A stretch of 30,713 bases of DNA from Stenotrophomonas_A sp036566925 (GTDB lineage: Bacteria; Pseudomonadota; Gammaproteobacteria; Xanthomonadales; Xanthomonadaceae): assembly GCA_036566925.1 (NCBI GenBank), contig DATCVI010000211.1:1-30713 (forward strand). The letters run 5' to 3'. The notes beneath the pieces were generated by a model. The model ran no database searches and was not told where the DNA came from. It saw only the letters and a list, made by a program, of their open reading frames with translations. The position numbers were made by a program, and so were the translations under genes. This document shows, piece after piece, positions 19,943 through 30,017 of the stretch; position 1 is the stretch's first letter, and the number at the start of each line of letters is the position of its first letter.

Positions 19943-19972
19943 CGGGAATGCCGCTGCCGCTACGGCGTTCGA

Positions 19973-21607
19973 TCAGGAATACCCGTTGGTGATCGGATAA
20001 CGCCGCTCGCGGCCAAAGGCGCGGCGCGACACCTTCGGTCCGGGCGCAGCCTGGTGTCGCTTCCATTCGCTGATGCGCACCAGCCGCAACACCCTGTCCA
20101 CGACCTCCGCGGCATAGCCCGCCGCCACGATGTCTTCGCGCGACTGCTCCTGGTCGACGTAGCGGTAGAGGATGCCGTCGAGCACGTCGTAGGCGGGCAA
20201 CGAATCCTGGTCGGTCTGGTTGTCGCGCAGTTCGGCGGAGGGCGGACGCGAGATCACCGCTGGCGGAATCACCGGCGCGCCACCCACGGTGTTGCGCCAT
20301 TTGGCCAGCCCGAATACTTCGGTCTTGTACAGGTCCTTCAGCGGCGCGTAGCCACCGCACATATCGCCATAGATGGTGGCGTAGCCCACCGCGTACTCGC
20401 TCTTGTTACCCGTGGTGAGCAGCAAGCCACCAAACTTGTTGGCCAGCGCCATCAGGATGACGCCGCGGCTGCGCGACTGCAGGTTCTCTTCGGTGACATC
20501 GGGCTGGGAGCCTTCGAACATCGGCCCCAGCGCTTCGAGAAAGCCCTCGAAGGCAGGTTCGATGGCAACCGTCTCCAAGCGCACGCCCAGCGCCTTGCAT
20601 TGCTCGGCCGCCAGATCATTGGACAGATCGGCGGTGTAGCGCGACGGCAGGCGCACCGCGGTGACATTTTCCGCGCCGAGTGCGTCGACCGCGATCGCCA
20701 GCACCAGCGCCGAGTCGATGCCGCCCGACAGGCCGAGCCAGACCTTCTTGAACCCGTTCTTGCGGCAATAGTCGCGCAGCCCGCGCACCACTGCGCGCCA
20801 GGCCAGCGCATCCATGCTTTCGTCGCCGTCGTCCATCCACACGACCGGCAGGAAGCGCCGCTCCGGGCTGGCATACTCGACCAGCAGCCACTGGTCGGTG
20901 AAAGCCGCTGCCGCCGGGTGCACGGTGCCATCGCCATCGGCTACCACCGAGGCGCCATCGAACACCACCGCATCCTGGCCGCCGACGACATTGCAGTAGG
21001 CGATCGCCGCCCCGCTCTCGCGCGTGCGCTCGGCCAACAGGGCGTCGCGCTGGGCGTGCTTGCCACGCTCGAACGGCGACGCATTCGGCACCAGCACCAC
21101 CTCCGCGCCGGCATCGACGGCCGCGCGCAGCGGCTCGGGGAACCACAGGTCTTCGCAGATCACCACGCCGACCTGGATGCCGTTGACCTCGAACACGCAA
21201 GGCTCGCCATCCGGATCGACATCGAAATAGCGGCGCTCGTCGAACACTGCGTAGTTGGGCAGCTCGCGCTTGCGGTAGGTGTGCTCGACCTGGCCGTCGC
21301 GCAATACGCTGGCGGCGTTGTAGACCACGCTGCCGGCGCTCTGTGGCCAGCCGACCACGGCGGCGATGCCGTGGGTGGCCGCGGCAATCCGCTGCACGGC
21401 GCGTTCGCAATCGGCGAGGAAGCCAGGGCGCAGCAGGAGGTCCTCCGGCGGATAGCCGCTGATTGCCAGCTCCGGGAACAGCACCACGTCGGCGCCCAGT
21501 TCGTCGCGCGCGTGGGCGATGAACTCGATGATGCGCTCGGTATTACCGGCGATGGCACCGACCGGAAAGTCGAACTGGGCTAAGGCAATGCGCAGGAGCT
21601 GGGACAT
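19973..21607 (-). CDS. nadE: Glutamine-dependent NAD+ synthetase
   Basis: Last step of NAD synthesis: amidates nicotinic acid adenine dinucleotide using glutamine. It is 544 aa, the two-domain form. The N-terminal nitrilase domain (1 to about 260) has the Glu46-Lys113-Cys151 triad in FPELAISGYPPEDLL, YRKRELPNYAVFDE and VVICEDLWFPEPLR. The C-terminal synthetase domain has SGGIDS at 294-299, LPSRYTADLS, TTGNKSEYAVGYATIYGDMCGG and PPSAELRDNQTDQDSLP. The chosen ATG has AGAGG seven bases upstream and is where the family begins. The same frame stays open for another 131 codons upstream through a DUF559 domain, so a fusion product is possible. It ends 31 nt from the shared terminator. Confidence 0.97.
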   Translation of the reverse strand: MSQLLRIALAQFDFPVGAIAGNTERIIEFIAHARDELGADVVLFPELAISGYPPEDLLLRPGFLADCERAVQRIAAATHGIAAVVGWPQSAGSVVYNAASVLRDGQVEHTYRKRELPNYAVFDERRYFDVDPDGEPCVFEVNGIQVGVVICEDLWFPEPLRAAVDAGAEVVLVPNASPFERGKHAQRDALLAERTRESGAAIAYCNVVGGQDAVVFDGASVVADGDGTVHPAAAAFTDQWLLVEYASPERRFLPVVWMDDGDESMDALAWRAVVRGLRDYCRKNGFKKVWLGLSGGIDSALVLAIAVDALGAENVTAVRLPSRYTADLSNDLAAEQCKALGVRLETVAIEPAFEGFLEALGPMFEGSQPDVTEENLQSRSRGVILMALANKFGGLLLTTGNKSEYAVGYATIYGDMCGGYAPLKDLYKTEVFGLAKWRNTVGGAPVIPPAVISRPPSAELRDNQTDQDSLPAYDVLDGILYRYVDQEQSREDIVAAGYAAEVVDRVLRLVRISEWKRHQAAPGPKVSRRAFGRERRYPITNGYS

Positions 21608-22000
21608 GGGGCGGCCTCTACGGTAGCCCGGCGGGCGGACGAGCCCGCCGGGGCGTGCATGATCCAGGAGCCAGCGCGCGATCACGGCGCAGACGCCTTC
21701 GGTGTCGTTCAGGGCCTCATTATTCCAGAAGCGCAGGACTGTGAAGCCAAGCGCCTTCAGGCGGCTGTCACGGAGGGCGTCGCGCTGCGGGTCCTGGTGC
21801 TGGCTGCCGTCGAGCTCGACCACCAGGCGATGTTCCAGGCAGGCGAAGTCGGCGATATAGGGGCCCAGTGGCCATTGGCAGCGGAACTTGCAGCCCAGCA
21901 TCCGGCGATCGCGAAGGTGATACCACAGGCGCTGTTCGGCCTCGGTCATTGCGTAGCGAAGGGGGCGGGTGTTGCGGGGTTTGGTGACGGGTTTTTGCAT
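21608..22000 (-). CDS. DUF559 (Vsr/PD-(D/E)XK-like) nuclease-domain ORF, no stop before nadE
   Basis: From the ATG at 22000, 131 codons encode a DUF559 domain: AMTEAEQRLWYHLRDRRMLGCKFRCQ, then WPLGPYIADFACLEHRLVVELDGSQH, DALRDSRLKALGFTVLRFWNNEAL and GVCAVIARWL. The Asp in IADFAC and the Glu/Asp of VVELDG fit the PD-(D/E)XK core shared with very-short-patch-repair-like nucleases; the role of this family is unknown. These proteins are usually about 110-140 aa and free-standing. Here no stop codon occurs: after a Pro/Gly/Arg-rich stretch (HARPGGLVRPPGYRRGRP) the frame runs directly into the Met of NadE, giving one 675-codon frame ending at 19973. It may be a real fusion, a lost stop, or a sequencing error. 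Confidence 0.7.
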
Positions 22001-22090
22001 TGCAGTAGGGTGCAATGCTTGGCCGAGGGTCGGTATCGGGCGAGCGCTTGTTGTCGCGTGGGGCAAGCGCCTGTAAGCCCCACAAGTCAA

Positions 22091-22122
22091 CAAAAGAAAA
22101 GGCCGCCAAGAATGGCGGCCTT
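22091..22122 (-). terminator. Terminator downstream of sucD
   Basis: On the minus strand, 24 nt after the sucD stop, AAGGCCGCC-ATTCTT-GGCGGCCTT is followed by TTCTTTTGTTG. The 9 bp stem and U-rich tail form a good intrinsic terminator. Confidence 0.9.
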
Positions 22123-22144
22123 CCCTCAACGCAACAGCGTCGAC

Positions 22145-23023
22145 TTACTTCTTCAAGCGCGCCGCAATCGCCGCGCCCAGGTCGCCCGGCGAGCGCACCG
22201 TGGTCACGCCCGCCGCTTCCATCGCTGCGAACTTGCCTTCGGCCGTGCCCTTGCCGCCCGACGCGATCGCGCCGGCGTGGCCCATGCGCTTGCCCGGAGG
22301 GGCCGAGGCGCCGGCAATGAAGCCGACCACCGGCTTCTTGACGTACTTGGCGATGTACTCGGCACCGGCTTCTTCGGCGTCGCCGCCGATCTCGCCAACC
22401 ATGATGATGCCTTCGGTCTGCGGGTCTTCGTTGAACAGCTTGAGGCAGTCGACGAAGTTCAGGCCGTTGATCGGGTCGCCGCCGATGCCGATGCAGGTGC
22501 TCTGGCCCAGGCCCACTTCGGTGGTCTGCTTGACCGCCTCATAGGTCAGCGTGCCCGAACGCGAGACGATGCCGATCTTGCCCGGCATGTGGATGTGGCC
22601 CGGCATGATGCCGATCTTGCACTCGCCCGGGGTGATCACGCCGGGGCAGTTCGGCCCGATCAGCACGGTGTCCGGGTGCGAACGGTTGAGCACGTTCTTC
22701 ACGCGCAGCATGTCCAGCACCGGGATGCCCTCGGTGATGCAGACGATGACCTTGATGCCGGCCGCAGCCGCTTCGAGGATCGCGTCGGCCGCGAACGGCG
22801 GCGGCACGTAGATGACCGAAGCGTCGGCGCCGGTGCTCTGCACGGCATCGGCCACGGTGTTGAACACCGGCAGGTCGATGTGGGTGGTGCCGCCCTTGCC
22901 CGGGGTCACGCCGCCAACCACCTGGGTGCCGTACTCGATCATCTGGGTGGCGTGGAAGGTGCCCTGCTGGCCGGTGAAGCCCTGCACGATCACCTTGGTG
23001 TTCTTGTTAATCAAAACAGACAT
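22145..23023 (-). CDS. sucD: Succinyl-CoA synthetase alpha subunit
   Basis: CoA-binding and phosphohistidine subunit of the citric-acid-cycle enzyme that converts succinyl-CoA to succinate with ATP or GTP formation. It is 292 aa (E. coli 289). The Rossmann CoA-binding part begins MSVLINKNTKVIVQGFTGQQGTFH; IYVPPPFAADAILEAAAAGI and GPNCPGVITPGECKIGIMPG follow. The active-site His249 is in GHAGAIASGGKG, and TVRSPGDLG lies near the C-terminus. AAGGA seven bases before the ATG is a good ribosome site. The gene follows sucC with a 21 nt gap, so they form the standard two-gene operon. Confidence 0.98.
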   Translation of the reverse strand: MSVLINKNTKVIVQGFTGQQGTFHATQMIEYGTQVVGGVTPGKGGTTHIDLPVFNTVADAVQSTGADASVIYVPPPFAADAILEAAAAGIKVIVCITEGIPVLDMLRVKNVLNRSHPDTVLIGPNCPGVITPGECKIGIMPGHIHMPGKIGIVSRSGTLTYEAVKQTTEVGLGQSTCIGIGGDPINGLNFVDCLKLFNEDPQTEGIIMVGEIGGDAEEAGAEYIAKYVKKPVVGFIAGASAPPGKRMGHAGAIASGGKGTAEGKFAAMEAAGVTTVRSPGDLGAAIAARLKK

Positions 23024-23044
23024 TGGATTTCCTTCGGTGTCGGA

Positions 23045-24214
<1,170 letters not shown>

Positions 24215-24435
24215 GCGTCACCGTGGGAAATGGAAATCGACCGCCGGGAGCGTGCGCCGGGGGCCTGTGAAAGCGGCCAGGGGGCACAAGCGGGCCGCCT
24301 ATTGTCGCCCACCGGGGGGCTCGGCGCAAAACTGGGTGGGTGCCGGGGAAGCGCGAGAGCGGCGGCCGGAAGCCGGCGCGCCCGGCGTTGCACACCTATA
24401 CTCGCCGCTTGCACCAGACCGAAGGGGAATTCGGC

Positions 24436-26049
24436 TTGTCGCCCAGTGCTTCACTCATCGACCGGATCGAATCGGTTCCGCGGCGCGAGCTGTATTTCTT
24501 CGCCCTGTACCGGGTGCTGGTTGCCGGCCTGATCGCGGCGCTGGTGTTCAGCCCGCTCTCCGGCCTGGTCGGCGAGCCGCGCCTGCCGCCGCTGGCGCAG
24601 GCCGTGGCCGTGGCCTACCTGGTGATGGCCCTGGCGCTGCTGGCCTGGGGCCGCAACGAGCAATGGCTGCATCCGATCGTGTTCTGCTCGGTGGCCGCGG
24701 ACATCATCGCCGCGGCCTTGATGACCCATGCCCTGCCCTCGGCCAGCGCCGGCATCGCGATGATGCTGCTGTTCAACATCGCCGCCGCCAGCATGCTGCT
24801 GCCGCTGCGCCTGGGCCTGAGCATCGCCCTGATCGCCAGCGCCGCGACAGTGCTGGAATTCGTCTGGAGCCTGCTCGAGGGCAACCCGAACAGCCGCAGC
24901 CTGGCCGAACTGGCGATGTTCGTCACCAGCTACCTGGCCGTGGCCTACATCTGCTACCAGATCGGCCAGCGCGCGCGCAGCAACCAGCAACTGGCCGAGC
25001 GCCGCGGCGCCGAAGTCGCGAATCTGTTCGAGGTCAACGAACTGATCATCCGGCGCATGCGCACTGGCGTGCTGGTGGTCGACGCGGGCAACCGCATCAC
25101 CCTGGCCAACGAAGCCGCCACCACGCTGATCGGCGATGCCGAGGGCAATACCGTCAGCGGCGTGCTGGAGCTGTCCAGCGCCGCGCCCGAGCTGGCCCGG
25201 CGCCTGCAGCGCTGGCGCAACGGCTGGCAGCAGGAGGACGCGCCGCTGCAGCTCTCTCCCGACCAGCCGGAAGTGCAACCGCGCTTCGCCCGCCTGCTGG
25301 CCGACAGCGACCTCACCCTGGTGTTCCTGGACGATGCGACGGTGGTGTCGCGGCGCGCCGAGTCGCTGACGCTCTCGGCGCTGGGCCGGTTCTCGGCCAG
25401 CCTGGCGCACGAGATCCGCAACCCACTGGCGGCGATCAACTACGCCGCGCAGTTGCTGGAAGAATCACCCGCTATCGGCGAGGCCGACCGCCGCCTGCTG
25501 CAGATCATCAACCAGCAGTGCCAGCGCACCAACGGCATCGTCGAAAGCGTGCTCGGCCTGGCCCGGCGCGAACGCGCCAACCCGGAAAACATCGACCTGG
25601 TCGCCTTCGTGCGGCGCTTCGTGCTGGAGTACCGGCAGACCCTGTCTATGGAGAACGACAGTCTCGAGGCGGTGATCAACCAGACCTCGGTGCAGGCGCT
25701 GGTCGACCCCAAGCATTTGCACCAGGTGCTCACTGCGCTGGTCCACAACGCGCTGAAGTACGGCCGCTCGCTGGAGGAGCCGGCGCGCGTGCGCCTGCGC
25801 GTGGCGGCCAATGAGCGCACCGCGGTGATCGACGTGATGGACCGCGGGCCCGGCATCCCCGAGGCAGTGGCCGCGCAGTTGTTCCGGCCGTTCTTCACCA
25901 CCTCCGAGCACGGCACCGGCCTGGGCCTGTATATCGCCCGCGAACTGTGCCGGGCCAACCAGGCGCGCCTGGAGTACGTGGCGGTGCCGGCCGGTGGCGC
26001 CTGTTTCCGCATCACCCTGCCCGGTCCGCATACGATCCTGCCGGCCTGA
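24436..26049 (+). CDS. pilS: Type IV pilus sensor histidine kinase PilS
   Basis: Membrane sensor kinase that phosphorylates PilR. I start it at the TTG at 24436, with GGGGA seven to eight bases upstream, giving 537 aa, near P. aeruginosa PilS (530). The frame is open further upstream, but the family begins with SLIDRIESVPRRELYFFALYRVLVAG. About six hydrophobic helices fill the first 200 residues. A PAS-like domain follows (NELIIRRMRTGVLVVDAGNRITLANEAA). The HisKA box is SASLAHEIRNPLAAINYAAQLLEE with phospho-acceptor His325. The ATPase has N box LVHNALKYG, G1 DRGPGIP, F box LFRPFFTT and G2 GTGLGLYIARELC. pilR follows after 100 nt on the same strand. Confidence 0.95.
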   Translation: MSPSASLIDRIESVPRRELYFFALYRVLVAGLIAALVFSPLSGLVGEPRLPPLAQAVAVAYLVMALALLAWGRNEQWLHPIVFCSVAADIIAAALMTHALPSASAGIAMMLLFNIAAASMLLPLRLGLSIALIASAATVLEFVWSLLEGNPNSRSLAELAMFVTSYLAVAYICYQIGQRARSNQQLAERRGAEVANLFEVNELIIRRMRTGVLVVDAGNRITLANEAATTLIGDAEGNTVSGVLELSSAAPELARRLQRWRNGWQQEDAPLQLSPDQPEVQPRFARLLADSDLTLVFLDDATVVSRRAESLTLSALGRFSASLAHEIRNPLAAINYAAQLLEESPAIGEADRRLLQIINQQCQRTNGIVESVLGLARRERANPENIDLVAFVRRFVLEYRQTLSMENDSLEAVINQTSVQALVDPKHLHQVLTALVHNALKYGRSLEEPARVRLRVAANERTAVIDVMDRGPGIPEAVAAQLFRPFFTTSEHGTGLGLYIARELCRANQARLEYVAVPAGGACFRITLPGPHTILPA

Positions 26050-26149
26050 GCTGCGGCTCGCATCACAGGCTGCCCATGGCACCTGCCCGCCAGGGTCAAA
26101 AACCGGCAATATTTGTCGCCATCGATCCGGTCGGCTATCTTCCACATTC

Positions 26150-27538
26150 ATGAACGAAAGCCGAAGCGCCCTCGTCGTCGACGACGAACGTGATATCCGC
26201 GAGCTGCTGGTGCTCACCCTGGGACGAATGGGACTGCGGATCAGCACCGCCGCCAACCTCGCCGAAGCGCGCGAGCTGCTGGCCAGTAACCCCTACGACC
26301 TGTGCATCACCGACATGCGGTTGCCGGACGGCAACGGCATCGAACTGGTCACCGAAATCTCGCGCCAATACCCGCGCACGCCAGTGGCCATGATCACCGC
26401 GTTCGGCAGCATGGACCTGGCGGTGGAGGCGCTGAAGGCCGGCGCCTTCGACTTCGTCAGCAAGCCGGTGGACATCTCGGTGCTGCGCGGCCTGGTCCGC
26501 CATGCCCTGGAGCTCAACAACGCCGAGCGGCCGGTGCCGCCGCCGGCCCCGCCCGAGCAGGCCAGCCGCCTGCTCGGCGAATCGACGGCGATGGAATCGC
26601 TGCGCGCCACCATCACCAAGGTCGCGCGCAGCCAGGCGCCGGTCTACATCCTCGGCGAGTCCGGCGTAGGCAAGGAACTGGTTGCGCGCACCATCCACGA
26701 GCAGGGCGCGCGCAGTGGCGGGCCGTTCGTGCCGGTGAACTGCGGCGCCATTCCGGCCGAGCTGATGGAAAGCGAGTTCTTCGGCCACAAGAAGGGCAGC
26801 TTCACCGGCGCCCACACCGACAAGCCCGGCCTGTTCCAGGCCGCCAATGGCGGCACCTTGTTCCTGGACGAGATCGCCGAGCTGCCGCTGCAGATGCAGG
26901 TCAAGCTGCTGCGCGCAATCCAGGAAAAGTGCGTGCGTCCGGTCGGTGCATCGGCCGAGATCCCGGTGGACGTGCGCATCCTCTCGGCCACCCACAAGGA
27001 CCTGGCCGACCTGGTGGCCGAAGGCCGCTTCCGCCACGACCTCTACTACCGCATCAACGTGATCGAACTGCGGGTGCCGCCGTTGCGCGAACGCGGCGGC
27101 GACCTGCCGCAACTGGCGGCGGCCATCCTGGCGCGGCTGGCGCGCAGCCACGCCCGGCCGATCCCGCTGCTGTCGCCCTCCGCACTCGAAGCGCTGGACC
27201 GCTACCGCTTCCCCGGCAACGTGCGCGAGCTTGAGAACATCCTCGAGCGTGCCCTGGCCCTGGCCGAAGACGACCAGATCAGCGCCACCGACCTGCGCCT
27301 GCCCGCCCACAATGGTGTGCGCACGCCCGGCGGCACCCCGGCCGAGCCGCAGCAGGAAGCCGTGGTCGATATTGAGCCAGGCTCGGCCGCCCTGCCCTCC
27401 TACATCGAGCAGCTGGAACGCGCGGCGATCCAGAAGGCGCTGGAAGAGAACCGCTGGAACAAGACCCGTACCGCGGCGCAGTTGGGCATCACGTTCCGGG
27501 CCTTGCGGTACAAGTTGAAGAAGCTGGGGATGGAGTAG
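26150..27538 (+). CDS. pilR: Sigma54-dependent response regulator PilR
   Basis: NtrC-type activator of pilin transcription. It is 462 aa from the ATG at 26150. The receiver domain has VVDDERD (Asp11, Asp12), phospho-acceptor Asp55 in CITDMRLPDG and KPVD. The central AAA+ domain has Walker A GESGVGKE at 169-176, GSFTGA at 216-221 (the sigma54-contact loop, usually GAFTGA, here with Ser), Walker B GGTLFLDEIAELPL, the ATATH-like VRILSATHKDL, and RFRHDLYYRINVIELRVPPLRER. A Fis-type helix-turn-helix ends the protein (IQKALEENRWNKTRTAAQLGITFRALRYKLKKL). The nearby pilins both carry perfect sigma54 promoters, consistent with PilR control. A strong terminator follows. Confidence 0.96.
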   Translation: MNESRSALVVDDERDIRELLVLTLGRMGLRISTAANLAEARELLASNPYDLCITDMRLPDGNGIELVTEISRQYPRTPVAMITAFGSMDLAVEALKAGAFDFVSKPVDISVLRGLVRHALELNNAERPVPPPAPPEQASRLLGESTAMESLRATITKVARSQAPVYILGESGVGKELVARTIHEQGARSGGPFVPVNCGAIPAELMESEFFGHKKGSFTGAHTDKPGLFQAANGGTLFLDEIAELPLQMQVKLLRAIQEKCVRPVGASAEIPVDVRILSATHKDLADLVAEGRFRHDLYYRINVIELRVPPLRERGGDLPQLAAAILARLARSHARPIPLLSPSALEALDRYRFPGNVRELENILERALALAEDDQISATDLRLPAHNGVRTPGGTPAEPQQEAVVDIEPGSAALPSYIEQLERAAIQKALEENRWNKTRTAAQLGITFRALRYKLKKLGME

Positions 27539-27558
27539 TCCACCGGACTTGCCCGGCA

Positions 27559-27592
27559 ACAAAAAGGCCGCCCTTTGGCGGCCTTTTTGTTT
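27559..27592. terminator. Bidirectional terminator between pilR and pilB
   Basis: ACAAAAAGGCCGCC-CTTT-GGCGGCCTTTTTGTTT: a 7-8 bp GC stem with A- and T-tracts on both sides, serving convergent pilR (plus) and pilB (minus). Confidence 0.92.
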
Positions 27593-27615
27593 GCGGCGAT
27601 GACGCGCCGCGGGCC

Positions 27616-29355
27616 TCAGTCCTTGGTCACGCGGTTGATCTCGGCCAGGCTGGTGGTGCCCTGCGCCGCCTTGATCAACGCCGACTGCCGCAGATCGTTC
27701 ACGCCGATCGACTGCGCCGCCTCGGCGATCTGCAAGGCGTTGCCGCCGGCCAGGATGATCGTGGAGATCTCGTCGGTCATCGGCATGACCTGGTAGATGC
27801 CGGTACGGCCCTTGTAGCCTTCGGTGCAATCGTCGCAACCGACCGGCTCGTACAGCTCGATGCCCGCGGCCAATTGTGCGGGGGTGAAGCCCTCGGCCAG
27901 CAGCGCATTCTCCGGCAGCGACACCGGGCGCTTGCAGTTCGAGCACAGGCGCCGCGCCAGACGCTGGGCGATCACCAGCGTCACCGAGCTGGTGATGTTG
28001 TACGGCGCAATGCCCATGTTCATCAGGCGCGCGATGGTCTGCGGCGCATCGTTGGTATGCAGCGTGGACAGCACCATGTGGCCGGTCTGCGCCGCCTTGA
28101 TCGCGATTTCCGCCGTCTCCAGGTCGCGGATTTCGCCGACCATGATGATGTCCGGATCCTGACGCAGGAAAGAGCGCAGCGCAGCGGCGAAGGTCATCCC
28201 GCGCTTGGTGTTCTGCTGCACCTGGTTGACGCCGGGCAAACGGATTTCGACCGGGTCCTCGGCGGTGGAGATGTTGCGGGTCTCGTCGTTGAGGATGCCC
28301 AGCGCGGTGTACAGCGAGACCGTCTTACCCGAACCGGTCGGACCGGTGACCAGGACCATGCCGTAGGGCTTGTGGATCGCATCCAGGAACAGCTTCTGCT
28401 GCACCGGGTCGTAACCGAGCTTGTCGATGCCAAGCTTGGCCGCACTGGCGTCGAGGATACGCAGCACGATCTTCTCGCCGAACAGCGTTGGCAGCGTGCT
28501 GACGCGAAAGTCGATCTGCTTGCTCTTGGACAGGTTGAGCTTGATGCGCCCGTCCTGCGGCACGCGCTTCTCGGCGATATCCAGCTGCGACATCACCTTC
28601 AAGCGCGCGGCGATGCGCTGGTTGAGCTTCACCGGCGCCTTGGCCACATTCTTGAGCAGGCCATCGATGCGGAAGCGGACGCGGTAATCGTCCTCGTAGG
28701 GCTCGAAGTGGATGTCCGACGCGCCCTTGCGGATCGCATCGACCAGCACCTTGTTGACGAACTTCACCACCGGGGTGTCGTCGCCCTTGGCGTCCACGCC
28801 GGCTTCGGAGCCGCCCATGTCCTCGTCGCCGCCGACGCCATCGACGTCGAGATTGGCGATGCCATCGTCGTCGCCGCCGAGGGCGTCGCCGATATTGTTG
28901 TGGTTGGCCTGCCACTGCTCAAGCGTGCGGCGGATCTGGTCCTCATCGACCAGGATCGGCTCCACCACCATGTTGGTGTGGAACTTGATGTCGTCCAGCG
29001 CGCGCGTCTGCGTCGGATTGCTGACGCCCACGAACAGGCGGTTGCCGCGCTTGAAGAGGGGTAGGACCTGGTGCTTTTGGAGGAGTTCTTCGCTGACTAG
29101 CTTGACCGCGTTCTGGCTGGAATCGAACGCCGACACGTCGAGCAGCGGCATGCCGAACTCGACTGCGTTGGCGGCGGCTAGTTGCGCGGCGGAGACCAAC
29201 TTCTTTTCGGCGAACCACTGCGGCAGCGGCACCTTGGCCGAGGCAGCCTGGTCCATGGCGGCGCGCGCGGCAGCCTCTTCCATGGCCCCGTCCAGGACGA
29301 GACGGCGGGCGATGCCGGTGATGCCGACTAGGTTGGTTGTGGCTACTGCGTTCAT
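27616..29355 (-). CDS. pilB: Type IV pilus extension ATPase PilB
   Basis: Cytoplasmic hexameric ATPase that drives pilus assembly. It is 579 aa. The N-terminal MshEN/GspE-N domain spans about residues 10-145 (LVSAAQLAAANAVEFGMPLLDV). An acidic Gly/Asp-rich linker lies at 156-193 (for example GDDDGIANLDVDGVGGDEDM). The catalytic core has KGASDIHFEPYE, Walker A GPTGSGKT at 338-345, the Asp box IIMVGEIRDLETAEIAI, and the His box TGHMVLSTLHTNDAP. Two CxxC pairs (RLCSNCKRP and GCDDCTEGY) form the zinc site. AAGGGG about 11 bases before the ATG is the ribosome site. It lies 90 nt after the second pilin gene on the same strand, so it may share the pilin transcripts. Confidence 0.97.
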   Translation of the reverse strand: MNAVATTNLVGITGIARRLVLDGAMEEAAARAAMDQAASAKVPLPQWFAEKKLVSAAQLAAANAVEFGMPLLDVSAFDSSQNAVKLVSEELLQKHQVLPLFKRGNRLFVGVSNPTQTRALDDIKFHTNMVVEPILVDEDQIRRTLEQWQANHNNIGDALGGDDDGIANLDVDGVGGDEDMGGSEAGVDAKGDDTPVVKFVNKVLVDAIRKGASDIHFEPYEDDYRVRFRIDGLLKNVAKAPVKLNQRIAARLKVMSQLDIAEKRVPQDGRIKLNLSKSKQIDFRVSTLPTLFGEKIVLRILDASAAKLGIDKLGYDPVQQKLFLDAIHKPYGMVLVTGPTGSGKTVSLYTALGILNDETRNISTAEDPVEIRLPGVNQVQQNTKRGMTFAAALRSFLRQDPDIIMVGEIRDLETAEIAIKAAQTGHMVLSTLHTNDAPQTIARLMNMGIAPYNITSSVTLVIAQRLARRLCSNCKRPVSLPENALLAEGFTPAQLAAGIELYEPVGCDDCTEGYKGRTGIYQVMPMTDEISTIILAGGNALQIAEAAQSIGVNDLRQSALIKAAQGTTSLAEINRVTKD

Positions 29356-29445
29356 GCTGTCATTGACCCCTTCGTTCCCCGGTCAGAGTAGAACAAATGC
29401 AGTCTTCTGCGCGAGGGCGAGGCCAGAGACAACCGCGCCAGAACG

Positions 29446-29901
29446 TCAGTCCGCAGCGCCATCGCAAGTCGTGGGCAAATACTTCTGACTGATCGTCGAG
29501 GTGCAGGCCCAGGAGATATTGCCTTGCGGCACGACGCCTCCGGCCAACTCGCCACCGGTGTCGTCGCGAGGCGTGAGGACCAACTCGCCTCCTCCGGCCC
29601 GATCCGTGGTCACCACTGTTACTGCGCCAGTCCCTGGATCGACCACGACGGACTCAACATTGTCCGTGGCCGTCATATCGTCGTCTGTCCCATTCGCCAG
29701 ATTGGCCGTGCCCAACGATGCATTAGTGATCACCGTGGCTTTTACGCCACTGGCTAATACCAATGCTTCTGAAACCCGCGCTTTGACGACATAGTTCTGA
29801 TACGCCGGCAGTGCGATAGCAGCCAAAATGGCGATGATCGCCACGACAATCATCAGTTCGATAAGAGTAAAACCACGCGATTTTTGCGCGCCGATGTTCA
29901 T
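29446..29901 (-). CDS. Type IV major pilin, second copy
   Basis: A 151-residue prepilin: leader MNIGAQKSRG (10 aa), then the class III signal FTLIELMIVVAIIAILAAIA with Glu5, cleaved and N-methylated by PilD. A globular domain follows, with paired cysteines in WACTSTISQKYLPTTC near the C-terminus. AGGGGA lies seven to eight bases before the ATG at 29901; an ATG two codons upstream is too close to that site. The first ~35 mature residues are identical to the neighbouring pilin, then the middle diverges and the end is similar again (TDRAGGGELVLTP against TDKAGGGDIILTP). It has its own sigma54 promoter. Confidence 0.93.
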   Translation of the reverse strand: MNIGAQKSRGFTLIELMIVVAIIAILAAIALPAYQNYVVKARVSEALVLASGVKATVITNASLGTANLANGTDDDMTATDNVESVVVDPGTGAVTVVTTDRAGGGELVLTPRDDTGGELAGGVVPQGNISWACTSTISQKYLPTTCDGAAD

Positions 29902-29947
29902 GCACATTTCCCCTGTGGGCACGAAAGCTAAGGTCGACCCAGAGCAG

Positions 29948-29964
29948 AGCAATCTTCGTGCCAA
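29948..29964 (-). promoter_or_regulatory. Sigma54 promoter of the second pilin gene
   Basis: Minus strand TTGGCACGAAGATTGCT, a full match to the YTGGCACGNNNNTTGCW -24/-12 consensus. The expected start is near 29937, leaving a leader of about 36 nt. Confidence 0.92.
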
Positions 29965-29969
29965 CAAAG

Positions 29970-29997
29970 CAAAGGCCCCCGCATGCGGGGGCCTTTG
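29970..29997 (-). terminator. Terminator of the first pilin gene
   Basis: AAAGGCCCCCGCATGCGGGGGCCTTTG, a 10-12 bp self-complementary stem about 20 nt after the stop. Only a short T-tract follows (CTTTGCTTTGTT), so some read-through is likely. It ends five bases before the next sigma54 promoter. Confidence 0.82.
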
Positions 29998-30017
29998 GGT
30001 AGAGATACGAATCGAGA

